From positions 5,580,001 to 5,644,000 of the forward strand of contig OX579637.1 of assembly GCA_951230915.1 (NCBI GenBank): a DNA stretch of 64,000 nt, given 5' to 3'. Position 1 is the first letter of the stretch. Each line of letters begins with the position of its first letter. The notes below the pieces were generated by a model that was given only the letters and a program-made list of their open reading frames with translations, was not told the DNA's origin and ran no database searches. A program made the translations under genes and the position numbers. Source of the DNA: Antitrichia curtipendula (taxonomy: Eukaryota > Streptophyta > Bryopsida > Hypnales > Leucodontaceae). Shown here piece by piece: positions 35,601 through 46,732 of the stretch.

Positions 35601-37652
35601 ATGTGGGGTAGTAAGGTTCTCGTCTTGGGTGGAAATCAAGAAAAGACAAGGAAAATGGCGCGGAAAGCTATCGTGAACAAAGGATTCATTTTGGTGGGAC
35701 TCAAGAAGTACATTCAGTACTGGCAACATAGAATGTCAAAATGCGAGGGATTTGCAGCTGCATTTGGTCCATACATGGAATACTAAAAGTGTGTACTGGA
35801 TGAGTTGAAGGAACCACTACTTGAGTGTCCTCTGGAGTTGGTGGAAGGCTTCTGGCCACAGTATGATTGGAAAGTGGCACGGAATGGAGTCCCTCGCTCA
35901 GGATCGACGGCCCATTTTATAAATGTGATTCCGGAAGAAGAAGAGGAGCCCGAACCTTATTGCGGCCTCGCAAATGAAGGGCCAATGGAAAGCTTCAATC
36001 CGTGGCTGGACATACGTCCAGGCTCATGGATATTTCTCAAGCCAGAAGTCCCGGAAACATGTGTTGTTTGGCAAGGAAGAGCATTGTCTATTGTATGCAG
36101 ACAGAAAGAAGATGCAAATAATATGAAGTTCTTGCTTCAATATTGGAGACCGATTAACTCCAAAAGTACCCTGGAGTTGAGGTATCGGAATTGCTGGTAC
36201 GATAAATGGGTTGTTGAAGATTCAGCCCCCTACCTAGGTTGATGTAGCTTCTGCTAATATATGCGAATTGGTCGAAAATAATGGATCCAAAATCAAGGAC
36301 CATTCCTGTTAAGAGTAGGGAGGTTGCCTTAGCAAATTTGAATTGGTCAGACGTGGTGGACCCATGATTGAGTGCCTTGTCCGAGATCGCGACCGCCATC
36401 ATGAGAACTCTCAACGCACTCTGGAGTTGTCCACACTATCGTGATATCTGACAATGCATTGTGCTGGTCATTGCGGACATTGTGAGATCGCACGAGGCTT
36501 TCTACATTGAATTATCGTAGTTGCAAGTTAGGTTTTCCAAGTACACTACCATGTTTGAGTTTGACTGTTATACGATAAACCTCTTAGTGTTTGTTTTTTG
36601 TAACAAATATTAGCATCATAAATCTTTATGAATGTATGAATTTGTTTATGGTGTTCATTATGCGTGTGGAACACGGGCAGTCACTTGATATGTGAAGTGC
36701 AGGCTGTCTTTTCTTTCATTTGTTGAAATGAAAGTGATTCATGTTTTTATCAATGATAGAGTACAGTGTTTGAATTATACATGCACAAAGATTAGTCTGA
36801 ATATGTATGTCTTTTATTACCATATCACTCATTGTTGGAATTCCAATCAAACGGTTTTGCATCTTTACAATTATGTAGACATCTAATATTTGATCTATTT
36901 TAGCAGTGAAAGAACCCTAATGTTCTCCGCACAAACTGCAATTTCTTAGATGGAATAGTATATTAGCCAATATTCATCTACAAATGTATGCTGAATGTCT
37001 GAGCACTTGTGACTCACTTGTCTACAGTCTTTTAATTCCACTGGATGTAGTGTGAAATGACAATGTTTCTTGTATTAGCACTCCATTGTGGAATCTCCTG
37101 TTTAGGTCAAACTAGTCTCCTTCTTCTAGAGAGGAAGTGCTTGTATGATAATTCTGAAGTGATGTTTGTGACTTTCAAGTTCACTTGCAAATTTCAAATT
37201 TTCATCCATGAATGTATCTATGAATTGCATTGTCTACAGCACTTGAATCAAATTATAGCGCTTCAACACAAAGATTGTTAGTGAAACCAATGCATATTCT
37301 ACAACCCCATTAAGGGATCTCCCGATGCATTTGTTTCAAACAAAACACTTAGTGAAGGATTAATATAGGGCTCGGAGCCCTATTTGCTTGAACTCGTTGT
37401 CATAATAGGATTTCTTGATAGGTTTAGGGACGTCAGCTGTAAATGGGATGCTATAAACGTTGTGCTATAAATGGGATGCTAAAATCATGGAAACTTGGTC
37501 CATAGATCTTCCAATCCAAACATGTGAACTCTCGCACAGTCAACTATGGAAGAATAACTTACATTATTTCTATCATTTCCAAGCATATAAAGAAGCACTT
37601 TCTAAAATACTTATGAGTGCAGAAATTGAGGTACATCATGGGATTTCACCAT
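32648..37652. repeat. Palindrome family 1 (18 bp), right cluster
   Basis: Copies of the ATCGTGRGATCYCACGAT family at 32648-32665 (arms extend to CCGATC/GATCGG), 32753-32770, 33081-33098, 33129-33146 (perfect variant GTTGTGAGATCTTACAAC with compensated arms apart from one pair), 33237-33254, 34880-34897, 36438-36455, 36479-36496, 37309-37326 and 37635-37652 (weak). They flank and interrupt the DUF7869-like gene, including one inside its intron. Confidence 0.85.
33500..36242 (+). pseudogene. DUF7869-like transposase-type protein of element 1 (decayed)
   Basis: An acidic N-terminal part lies at 33500-33730. At 34407-34727 FEDCREYGI...GIPKSTYHSYIEMY...ENKGIKQPR aligns with FRERMYQNS...GVPKSTFFRYQTYM...DNKGLVKPR of element 2. 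An intron (donor near 34819, acceptor atcttcag near 35096) carries a family 1 palindrome and replaces about 200 residues present in element 2. The next exon has LDNSAKDDKNKYLVAFL and IRHTHEDIDAYF, the D-N...K-N and H-T-H-x-D-I-D signatures of DUF7869. Stops at about 35315, 35478 and 35784 break it. The 35805-36242 block (145 codons) is the intact C-terminus with an EEEEEPEP run. Confidence 0.65.
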
Positions 37653-38380
37653 CTCTTTAATTTTGGACTATTGAAAGTCCAAAAGTAGTTAAATATGGCA
37701 TTGATTGCTTTAAGCTTTTTATATTGGAATCAAAGCACAAATGTAACAGTTGGATAAAATCTGTCAAAAATGAGATATAATGTGTGTGTACAAAATTTTG
37801 ACAAACAAAGTCCCTCTGTCCACTAAACTATGCATTACCAAAAAAGGGACACAAAAAATTGCAGCTCCTAGTCTTTAGAAATCATAGTGTTCAATTTTTC
37901 AGGAGTACTTGCAAATGCTAATTTTTGGATACTTATAGTCTTCATCTATTGGTGACCATTGCATATGGTAGGAAAAACATGAATTCCTCCTATAATGGTC
38001 GAGCGGACGAGGGACGGGCAATTGGATTGATGGAATAGAGGACGGATCAACCGACAAAAAAGAGGACGGGATAACGAAAATCCAAGTGCAAATGAAAAGG
38101 AATGATTCATGGGCACGGAGTTATAGAAAATAGCATAATGATAACATAAAATGATCTTGTACAATAGGTATGTAAAAGAAACATATTTGGCAAAAGGGTA
38201 AGGCAAGAATTACCATGATGGAAAAGTAAATCCAAACATATTTGTATTGCATAGATAGTTATATATCAATAAAAAGCAACTCATGGCATACCATGAGTAT
38301 TGTACATTACTAACATTCAATCTTTATGAGATCCCAACAAGTACAAAAGACTCCTCATTAGTCACCTTCTAATACAAATA
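36243..38380. other. Noncoding stretch with the last family 1 palindromes
   Basis: AT-rich, no coding signal that I trust; short open frames only. Contains palindromes at 36438, 36479, 37309 and 37635. The right end of element 1 should lie after 37.65 kb, but no inverted copy of a left end was identified. Confidence 0.4.
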
Positions 38381-38399
38381 AGGTCCACCTCTACTATAT

Positions 38400-39150
38400 T
38401 GTATCACTGTTATCTTCCTCGGAAACATGAGAAGCACCCTCTTGTTCCTTAAGTCTTTGACTTGCTCTACAAGTTTGAAGACCGCCCGATCTGAAGCCTA
38501 TGCCCTCCTCTGACCTAACTTTCATGTCTACGGGGATGAATTGTCATTTGGTTTCTAAAGAGTGGTCATCCTCGTCTTCAATCTTCCTTTTATTCTTCCT
38601 TCTGGGAGACAAATCTAATTCTTCTGCCTTCAACGCTCTCAAAGCCGCATTAATCATTTCTATCACTGATCTTTTTGTCATCATCTCTAGGGACCAACTA
38701 GAATGTTTGACCTTTGCCCTCTAGAAACGCCTTCCAAATCGTTATAATGTCAATGATCTTCTTATCGAATGCACTTGCCACCTTCACGAGTACATGTTCT
38801 GTGCTTGATTGTCCATCTACATTCAAAGCAACACGACTTTTTGCAGCTTCTTCTAGTTTTGACAAAAAGAGGGCCCTCCCTATTAAACTGTGATTGCATG
38901 CCCTATATTACTCATTGAACTCTTGGCATGGTTGCACTTCTATCCAGATGCCATTTACTCCTTTTCGCACTTTTTTTTCAGGAAATCAAAAGAATTTTTG
39001 GTGTTCCATGCTCTAGTGCTCCCCCATGCCGTAACAAAACAATTCTCAAGCCTCTAGTCTTCAATACTCCTAGTCCGCAACTCCACATCTTTGTTGCAGG
39101 TCATCCACACAAAGTCATCCAATCGATCATCGTAGATTTTATATAGCTTA
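38400..39150 (-). pseudogene. Unrecognised coding-like remnant upstream-adjacent to a RING finger
   Basis: Minus-strand translation gives alternating open segments, for example LSKLEEAAKSRVALNVDGQSSTEHVLVKVASAF and a downstream acidic EEDNSDTI-like end, interrupted by stops and frame changes. It lies on the same strand as, and downstream of, the RING-H2 segment, so both may be one decayed gene. No domain recognised. Confidence 0.3.
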
Positions 39151-39209
39151 TGCGTGAGTCTTTTTGAATTCCAAATTAGAGATCGCTTCCAATGAACGTA
39201 ACTTTGGAA

Positions 39210-39584
39210 TTAAAATTGCCTTTGGTCAAGTGGAAGGGTCCATCGATTGTATTTGTGGCTAAGGGACATGTTCACCTTGTACTCAAATTTTTTATAAAAC
39301 CTAGGGCTTAAAAGAGAACAACACTTGAGACAAATTGAACGAGTGAGAGATGCTTTCACCATACACGTGATATGAAAAGTGTGGCGACACTGGTCTATGG
39401 TTAAGGCGCCCTCAAGGCCAAAATGAACCAAACAAAAACTACATTTATCTTCCAGTATTATTATATTAAGACTGGAACCATGCACTACTATCTTCTCAGC
39501 CTCTTTGATGTGTGCTGAAATGCTGAATGCATGTTGTAAGGGTCTCAATCTTCTTCTAGTTCCAAGGTCCAATTGATGGATCAT
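39210..39584 (-). CDS. RING-H2-type zinc finger protein fragment
   Basis: An open stretch of 124 codons contains CSFC, then 15 residues later CRHTFHITC, then CLKC. This C-x2-C ... C-x-H-x2-H-x2-C ... C-x2-C spacing is the RING-H2 pattern of E3 ubiquitin ligases. The spacing between the first and second pairs is in the normal range. An N-terminal segment (FSISAHIKEAEKIVVHG) is helical. No start ATG is certain, and it sits between elements 1 and 2, so it could be transposon cargo or a captured host fragment. Confidence 0.55.
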   Translation of the reverse strand: MIHQLDLGTRRRLRPLQHAFSISAHIKEAEKIVVHGSSLNIIILEDKCSFCLVHFGLEGALTIDQCRHTFHITCMVKASLTRSICLKCCSLLSPRFYKKFEYKVNMSLSHKYNRWTLPLDQRQF

Positions 39585-40295
39585 GACACATCGTTCTCCA
39601 TATCATTCAACCGCTCGGTCATTGCATCTATATCCCCCTAATATGTGAAACATTATATTCACTATTTTGGGAGTTTTCCAATGAAATGGGAGTTCATTCT
39701 TAATGCCTTAGAATTTTGCAAAGCAAAAAAATGCAAACAAAAAGCATTAAACTTCAGCAAACACATAAAATGCATTCAATGACAATGAATACAAGCTTTC
39801 AAATGATGAAATCAAAAATTATATGCTCAACTAACGTTATATTCATTAAAATGAGAGGTTTCCACTAAATTGAGAGGTGTTGAGACCAAGTAATTGACCT
39901 ATAGTGCATCGAAATATAGTACATATAAGCATGAAACATATAACCAGTACCACTAACAAGTACGTGTCCGCCTCTACAGCATGAAGAAGGGGGCACACAA
40001 TTCAAACAATTGTGTCATTCCAATGACACTTGATTGTTTTATACAATCGTGTGATATTATCCGACATAAACGTCTTGCAAACTTTTTTCACAGTGTTGGT
40101 AATTACTGCAAGTGTGATTCACTGCAGCATGGCAATGTATGTAATATGTGCAGATAGCTTGTGTACCTCTAGACTATGACTCTACAATATGAACATCTCC
40201 TATATGTGCAACTTACTCTTGAGCATCTCCATGGTCTTCCTAATCTCTGGCCCGCGGCTGTATCCATTACTAGCTTGCTTATACTCCTATCGTGC

Positions 40296-40850
40296 TTATC
40301 GCCTTTGTAGTTCTAAGAACTTTTGATCCCACTGATCAAAAAATGGAGAAGCGAAACTCCTGGTCACGCGTCCGCTGTGCATTTTGGTCTTTCTTACTCC
40401 CAGGGCAAGAGGTCGTGGCCGAGGAATTGAGGGCACATCAGACTGGATAGCAACCTTCTCTTTGCACAATTCACCTGGCACTTCTAACACTGGTGACAGC
40501 GCTAATACTAGTGACATGACGTTCTTGTACAATTTCGTCTGTGGTGTTTTGTCGGAGGCAGACGATGACATCTGCGAAAGCGAAAACACCTCTAGACTTT
40601 AGTGGAGAAGGGGAGCAGGATTTAGGCAGACGAGGAGTTCCACTCGGAGGACTGTCTACCACACCATCCTCAAGAGGCCTAGGAGAATAATCCATCATGG
40701 AATTAGATGTTGCCGCCGAGCAAAGGAAGTTTCTTGTACTCAAAATTGCGTTTTGCCCATAGTCTAGGATGGAATCAGTTGACGCCGTACAAGTGAGGCT
40801 AGCATTCATGAGCGGAGACGGGGAGAAACGCAAATTCTGAGAACAACACA
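40296..40850 (-). CDS. Ser/Pro-rich segment F of element 2
   Basis: The exon begins after an acceptor (gttctcag) near 40842. The core STDSILDYGQNAILSTRNFL and PLEDGVVDSPPSGTPRLPKS, then CSPSPLKS, is conserved in element 3 (57738-58122: SEDSILDYGQYMILSTGNFL, QIEDGVVNNPPDKKPRLPIS, CSPSPLRS). Protein-level conservation across diverged DNA shows it was coding. No fold is recognised; the SPxPLK motifs look like phosphorylation sites. It lies downstream of the HAD exon's stop, so it is either a separate small gene or an alternatively spliced 3' exon. Confidence 0.55.
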
Positions 40851-41188
40851 CAGTTAGAGATAATATCACTTGAGATTAACAAAGCAAAGCCCACAAAATA
40901 AATGCAGTCTCAAATATCCTAGGCGAAGGCAGCAGACCGCTCAACAAGTAAGATGGACAAGACTTGAAACCAGAACAGAAGTCATATTTGAAAACCATAT
41001 CAAATCATTTTATTTCACAATATATGTGGATACAATGCTGAACAAGTACGTGAATTAGTACGTGAGATAATGATTCATGTATCAGATCGATGCGAGCTAA
41101 AGCGCACAAGAATATACATTTGCTTATTTAGGTGTCTAATAGATCGAGTCAACCTGAACTACACTATCAATACATACACAGCACTATC

Positions 41189-41990
41189 CTATCGTAAATT
41201 CTCTAAAACTCGCACTGCATTCAAAATGCTGTTGTACGTGCCACGACTTCGTTCGTCGTAGAGCATCCTCCTCCCAATTTTTTCTTTGCTAGTCTCTCGG
41301 AAGGACTTCAACCCTATGTCCCGAGCGTCTGTCAGACGCTTTAACCACGGCAACAAGACGTTGAGCAGAAACGTGTCCTTTGGACCATGTCCCTTGTAAT
41401 TCCAAGAGTCCGGGAGAATGACATTCTCGGTCTTGTTCATCACGTGCTTCACTGGGCTGTCATCAACTGCAATTGTATTTTCATAGTTGAATTTCCCTCG
41501 GAATCCCGTGAACAAGGTACTCATGTTCTTGAGGAAGAGATCTTTATTTGTGCCCGGTTCACTAAAAGTCCCGATGCACCCAAAATCATCTCTGTATTTT
41601 AGTTTCATGTACGACTCCTGTTCGAGAACGAACATTGGATACTCCTGACCCTCAAATAGGTACAAGCAAACTTCTTCTGTGGTGGACTTCTTCATGGAGC
41701 TCCAAATAGAAACAAATGCTATGCGTCCTAACTCACAAAGGAACTCAGCGCAATTTGGTTGGACCCAGACTGCTTTCAGTCCCACTAACGTTGGAATGGT
41801 TGCCGAGTGCGGCTGCGACGCATCACGGGCGTGAAAGTACGAGCCCTTCGACTTTGCATCTTCACACACACACAGAATTCCATTCAGGTCCAGGACAACG
41901 TTGAGCCACTTCTCCGGCACCCTCGACGTCAATGGAAGGTCTACCTCCTTCGATTTTCCTCGAGGACATGGAGGATCCGGTCCTTGCTAT
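41189..41990 (-). CDS. FCP1/NIF-type HAD domain of element 2
   Basis: The exon runs from an acceptor near 41990 (gtttgatag) to a TAG at 41189, open throughout. After a basic leader it reads KWLNVVLDLNGILC (motif I), then IAFVSIWSSMKKSTTEEV (motif II), AVDDSPVKHVMN (motif III/IV) and FLLNVLLPWLKRL. This is the FCP1-homology (NIF) layout of CTD-phosphatase-like proteins. DLNGI replaces DxDGT, so the general acid/base Asp and the Thr are missing while the nucleophile Asp stays. The same DxNG form is found in a plant NIF-like subfamily, so it may be a captured host domain. About 53 residues upstream of the usual start are conserved with element 3 (DP...RGK..EV.LPL), supporting the exon start. Confidence 0.75.
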
Positions 41991-42152
41991 CAAACGTACA
42001 AATGTGCAGCCAGTTACTACGCTGCACTAACACATTTCGACACAATCGGGACATCAAGGAAGAACAAAAGTGGACGACCTACTGTCCAAATAAAAAAATA
42101 AAATGAACTTATGAACACCGTGATATTATAAGGCATGAGAACGTAGAATACC

Positions 42153-42337
42153 TGCTCTTTGGAAGAAGTGGGATCCTGAGCGGGCTCCGGATTTGGAATC
42201 TCCAAAAGCCTCGCATCCGGAATAGAGGTGTCATCACAAAGAGGCCCACGATTGTCCACAGCGGCAGCGCTAGCATGTGGATTTTCGGCAACAGGGATAC
42301 GCTCTGGAGATGTTGGTGGAATCAAGACAAGTGCCTC
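42153..42337 (-). CDS. Short acidic exon of element 2
   Basis: Flanked by an AG acceptor (gaactgcag near 42338) and a GT donor (GAGCAG/gtattc at 42153). It encodes ALVLIPPTSPERIPVAENPH and an acidic, proline-rich tail. A similarly placed acidic exon with donor GAAAAG/gtataa lies at about 59296-59480 in element 3. It joins the coiled segment to the HAD exon. Confidence 0.5.
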
Positions 42338-42582
42338 TGCAGTTCAGGAATTGCCAAGAAAGAAATTCGTGAGACATCGGTGTATTTCATCATATCGAAA
42401 TGAAGTAAGTACAAAATTGATTTTCAAAATGCGAACTCAGTGGTTATGTCCACTACTAGTGCTCTGCCAAAAAATGATTGTTTGTCAACCTGATTCTACA
42501 TCCATGTTCATTCTATTCTACAAATCAGCTCGAGTTGAGCTAAAACTATACAAATGACATCGAGCGATATTTACAAATTAAC

Positions 42583-43594
42583 CTGCAGGGGGATCTGGAC
42601 CAGCCAGTGGAGCACTCTCTTGGTCTACATTGACAGCGGTGTGCTCTTGGGCCGTGACATCATCGGGGACAGAAATGGTTGCAGGCTCACTACCAGCAAC
42701 CTCACCATGCACTTCCAAGGGATCCAAATCCTCTGCAAGTGGTGCCGGTGACTCCGCGCATGCGGATTGAGGAGGAGGCGGAGCGGGTACCACGAATTCT
42801 CCAGTCAAAGGTGCAAGTGGAAGAGGAGGAGGTACAGACATGATTTGTACTCCGGGCTCCACCAATAAACTTAAGGATCCACTGTTATTGGATCCTCCTA
42901 CTGGACCCTGGAGGAGCAGCTGCTGACCCGCCGGCTGCATAGACGCGAGAGGTTGGATTGCACCCACATGATGCATGATGGTTTGAAATTGGTTGGCAGA
43001 CTGCTGTTGTTGCACCAGAAACAACTTCTTTAACTCCTCCATTTGCCTCGCATTCTCTGCAAACATCTCCAGGTTGGACCTGCGGTCGTCTATCTGGTCC
43101 TTCCTGAGCTGCTGAATCTCCGCCTCTCTGATGTCATCTTCTTCATTCATCTTCCGCCTCTTCTTCTCTCGGGCTGTAGGCGACGGCGAGGGCGACGGCT
43201 ACGTCCTTATGAGCTATCTGGATGAAGCCGAAGATCCCCGAATGCTCTGTGAAGCAATAACCGTGGGTGTTGTTTGCTCAGTTGGTACGTCGTAATCGTC
43301 GACATTGTCGTTCAGCTTGTGCTCACTGTTCGACGAGATATCTACACTCTCGTTTGCTGCAGGCTGCGACTGCTTGGCTGGTGTCCAACTGGCTTCAGCT
43401 GCCGCCTTTTCCTTCCGCTTCGACGATGACGGTGTCCCTGACCGCTGGGGTCTTCTCGGATACATGGCCTCGTCAACAAAATAGCCGGATGGTAGAAAGT
43501 CATTCTTATCCAGAATCTTAGTTGCACTCGCAATTCTTGTCCAGTCGTCGGATTCATCCGAGTTCCCCACCGCAAACACTTTGAGCCTGCTCAT
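42583..43594 (-). pseudogene. Coiled-coil / proline-rich segment D of element 2
   Basis: The exon starts after ccgtcag at 43595 with MSRLKVFAVGNS and ends at a donor (CTGCAG/gttaat) at 42583. Order: a short conserved N-terminal block (W..I......L...DFL.SGY, shared with element 3), a Ser/Thr/Lys linker with GTPSSSKRK, two in-frame stops (43214 and 12 bp downstream), KKRRKMNEEDD, a charged coiled coil, a Gln-rich stretch and a proline-rich acidic tail. Both stops fall in poorly conserved linker; without them the frame runs through the whole exon. Confidence 0.6.
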
Positions 43595-43752
43595 CTGACG
43601 GAGCGGCACATACACAGTCAATTGCATAATTACAATTCAGATCGGGTTGAGCTGAACAACGGTGACAATTGCATACTTACGATTCAGGTCGACTTGACCT
43701 GATTCATAGACCAGATATATTACCAATGAACGTGAATGGGAGTATTACTTAC

Positions 43753-45104
43753 CATTGCAGCACACGTGAATTTAGACTCGGCAAAGAGTGACAGAACGTT
43801 CACCCCAGGCACGCAAAATTTTCAAAGAATACGGATATAGAACTCCATCTGCAGCTCTGTGTTGTTGATTTTGAATTCGAGTTCATTGTACAGCTGCGGC
43901 TTCGTGTATGTATCTGTATTCAGCGCATCATACGATGCCCTGAGGTCGACATAGCTTCTGTTGTTCGGGCTCTGAAGGAATGTGAGATAAATTTTCTCGA
44001 CCGCCTTCTTGTTGGTGACGGAGTAGTCGCCCATCCTCTCTTGACTTATTGGCATATAGTCCGAGAACGTCATCTTGTACTCCTTCAGCACATCATTCAA
44101 CTCGATGTAGTGGAGAAGTTGCGTGTGCTCAGTGAGATCTGAAGCTATCAGAAGCCAATTGCGGACGTCCTCAAGGTGCGGTTGACCTTTCTTCTGGAAC
44201 GATTTCAAGGCAGCTGTGAAGAACAGGTAAGATGGCGTGCACTTCTCCTTGTTTAGGACGATAGGAGTGTTTCTCACGTCCCATACACCAAACGCCATGT
44301 TCTTCAAGTGCTCGGCAGTCATCGCCCCCTTCGGCCAATCCTGGTGCTCTTCTGAATTTATGTCATACGGTCGGTAGTAAGCGACAGACATTGGCGGGAC
44401 GAAGTTATTCCTGCGCTCCAGGAACACCTTGAAGAATTGCGCCGCGTACGGTGACATTTCCTCCACGGATTTGTTCTTGGCTCTGGGCTGCTTGGCTTCG
44501 GCCCAGTAATTGTCTTCAGGTTGCTCGAGAAGAACATTCATCGTGGCACTCGTGAAGTTTTGACTTTTCTTGAACTGCCTCCACTTCTCCACGTTCAACT
44601 CGTCCACGACGTTCATTAGTCCCAGTGTCATGTCCACGAGATGCAATGCCCGCTTCACAAGGTATTTGCGCTTCCAGTGCTCGACCCACTCCATGCATGT
44701 GTAGCAGCTCTCGAGCACCCCCGTGATGAGTTTTATTGTCACCTTCGGATACTTCTTGTTCTTTCTTCCTGGCTCTTGGTGCAGGATGTGCTTGGCCAAC
44801 TTCGTCAGGTCATACAACGAGAGATTACCAAGCCACTTGAAGAATTTGTGGGTCAAGTTCCCCCTCTCTAGCTTCCAGGTTGTTCTCGCGTTGAACTTCA
44901 TCCGAGTGTCTGGGTCCATGAGCTCCCCGTGCGCTGCGCTCGAAATCACCTCACTCTAGAGGCTGAAAACTTCATCAGGAGCGGTTATTATCATGAGCTC
45001 GTTCACAATCTTCAATTTCTCTTCTGCGTCTTTTCCCTATGCTGTCTTCTGGGCCTTCACAACATCAAGCATGGCAAAGCGCTTGTACATTGCCAAGAAG
45101 AATT
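43753..45104 (-). pseudogene. Helical segment C of element 2
   Basis: The exon runs from an acceptor (tcgtgcaag) at 45105 to a donor (GCAATG/gtaagt) at 43753. The open 375-codon core starts SEVISSAAHGELMDPD and contains DLTKLAKHIL, PKVTIKLITGVLESCY, MEWVEHWKRKYLVKRAL, ATMNVLLEQP and ELEFKINNTELQMEFY, each matched in element 3. Upstream, a TAG stands exactly where element 3 has Trp (SL*SEV against NLWSEV), and another stop lies in KTA*GKD, so the exon is inactive. Predicted almost entirely alpha-helical; no family recognised. Confidence 0.6.
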
Positions 45105-45241
45105 CTTGCACGAGTGTCATGCATCACAGAGCAGTTAGTACGCATGATTCAGGTCGAGTCGACCATAATAGTACTCTTGCTTAATGATGCAGATAGAGTA
45201 TGATCTGTATGGTTCAGGTCGAGCCGATCTGAAGTGCATAC

Positions 45242-46679
45242 CTTGAACATTGATTTATTCAGTTTGTTGTCCGCGTTACGCCTGGCAATGGACTTCTTTC
45301 CAACCGGTGCAGCTTCCTTGGGATTTCTCGGTCTCCCCATAATTTCCCAGACCTTCCTCGCTCCAAGGATGTTAGTGGACCACGATGGCTTCATGGCTAC
45401 AAAGTGATTCACTCGGTTGTAGTACGCGGAGATGGCACGGAGCTTTTCACCATCTGATGACCAGACCACGTAGCACTCCCACTGGCGGAAGTGCTTCACA
45501 ATCTCTTTGTCTAGTCCCTTTGCTACCATCAGCTTGCTCGCGGTTACACTGTGTTGGCCGTTGATGATGTAGAACTTGTTGTTCTTCAGCAGTGGCCACT
45601 GTTTGGGTGTGGGTTTCTCATTCTGATCCACGAGCATCACACATAGTATTTGCTTTGTGGACTTGTCGGGCATCTCCCACAGGTAGGTCATGACGTCCTC
45701 GGCCAATCTTTGCTCATGGCTTCGGATGTAAAGGTGTGCAGGTGCCTCACTCAGTTGGTCAATGGGTATCGTCTTTTTCTCCTCCCTGTCGAAGACGTAT
45801 GCGTCTGTGCAATTCTTCCAGTAAGCTTTGTACGCAGCCGTGGATGTGTCGTAATCATGTTTTTGCTTCGAGTCGTACGCAGCAGGTACATCAGTCACCG
45901 CGGACACGAAGCTTTGTTCTCCAGCTGCAGATGCGCTAGCGTCCTTGTCGAATGGGACAATTTCTGACAACGATGCCAGGTTGTTTTTCTTTCGGCCAGA
46001 AAGAGCTGCACCCGCTTGCTTGCTCCTTCTTGTACCGCGACTTTGTTGCGTTCCTGGAGTTCCCATTGACCCCTGCCCTTCTACTGCGCTCGGGCTTTCA
46101 GTGGAGGCCGACCGTGGAGTCACGCTCTTCTGCTTTGCTTAGAGTTTTGCCTTCAAAACATCAAAGTCGACGAAGAGAATCCTGAGCTTAGCACACAAGT
46201 TCTTCCCGACTACAGTCCTCCCACTTGCCATCTTGAAGAAGCCGAGGTCAACTTTCTTTTCCAATTCTGGGATCTCTGTCTGGTAGTCCGTTGGTTCCAG
46301 TGACCTGATGAAGTGCGAGATGTTGAACTCTACCTTCGAGGAGTCAAAAACCAGCGTGAAGTGATACTGATCTTCTTCTTGTACTCCTGTCTGTGCTGTC
46401 TTGCAGTGAATTTTTATTATTAGACCAAGGTCGTGGACGATTTCCTTAATTTCTTCTTCGTAGGATATCGGGAAGTACGGCTCAGTTTCCATATACTTTA
46501 CGGCGAAGCATATGATGTTTTTAAAAGGTATCATGTTCAGACTCCAGTACTGAACCCTGTCCGGGTTTTGGAACTCCCAATACTCCTCTTCCTGGTCGAA
46601 GTCATCTTCGTCCTCCTCGACATTGAAGTTCTCGCATCTCTTGTAAAATGCCTCCAGCTTTGATATCTGGTCTTCCATC
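45242..46679 (-). pseudogene. N-terminal and ParB/DUF262-like exon (A+B) of element 2
   Basis: One long exon from an acceptor (tctgtag) before ATG at 46678 to a donor (TTCAAG/gtatgc) at 45242. Part A is acidic (EEDEDDFDQEEEYWEF) with YWSLNMIPFKNIICF and ISHFIRSLEP. A single TAA at 46139 separates it from part B in the same frame. Part B: disordered leader, then YDTSTAAYKAYWKNCTDAYVF, QRLAEDVMTYLWEMPDKSTK, FYIINGQHSVTASKLM, then WECYVVWSSDGEKLRAISAYYNRVNH and an IMGRPRNP basic end. The NGQHS loop followed by a helix, a strand and an N-rich helix resembles the ParB (DGxHR ... eN) and DUF262 (DGQQRLT) superfamily, which uses nucleotides. Closest relatives here are the element 1 and 3 copies. Confidence 0.6.
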
Positions 46680-46732
46680 CTACAGAACATTGTTGACATA
46701 CGCTTGTTACATTCAGGTCGAGTCGAGCTGAT

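Larger units (their letters stand above)
10348..37652. mobile_element. Element 1: large ParB-like/FCP1-like/DUF7869 element, split by nested insertions
   Basis: The limits are set by the outermost copies of one palindrome family (ATCGTGRGATCYCACGAT), found at 10.3-19.1 kb and again at 32.6-37.7 kb but not between. The minus half (11.8-18.1 kb) parallels the gene string of elements 2 and 3; the plus half (33.5-36.2 kb) is a DUF7869-like gene as in element 2. The gap is explained by a MITE at 19343-19734 and a complete 9.6-kb MULE at 21284-30930 with its own target-site duplication. True ends are not defined: no terminal inverted repeat was found. All coding parts contain stops. Confidence 0.55.

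Noticed and set aside
10348..37652. Endogenous giant-virus or Polinton-type insertion
   Set aside because: No capsid, packaging ATPase, polymerase or integrase was seen; genes are spliced and plant-like.
43214..46141. Reassigned or read-through stop codons in the element genes
   Set aside because: TAG, TAA and TGA all occur, at different positions in each copy and next to frameshifts; ordinary decay explains them.
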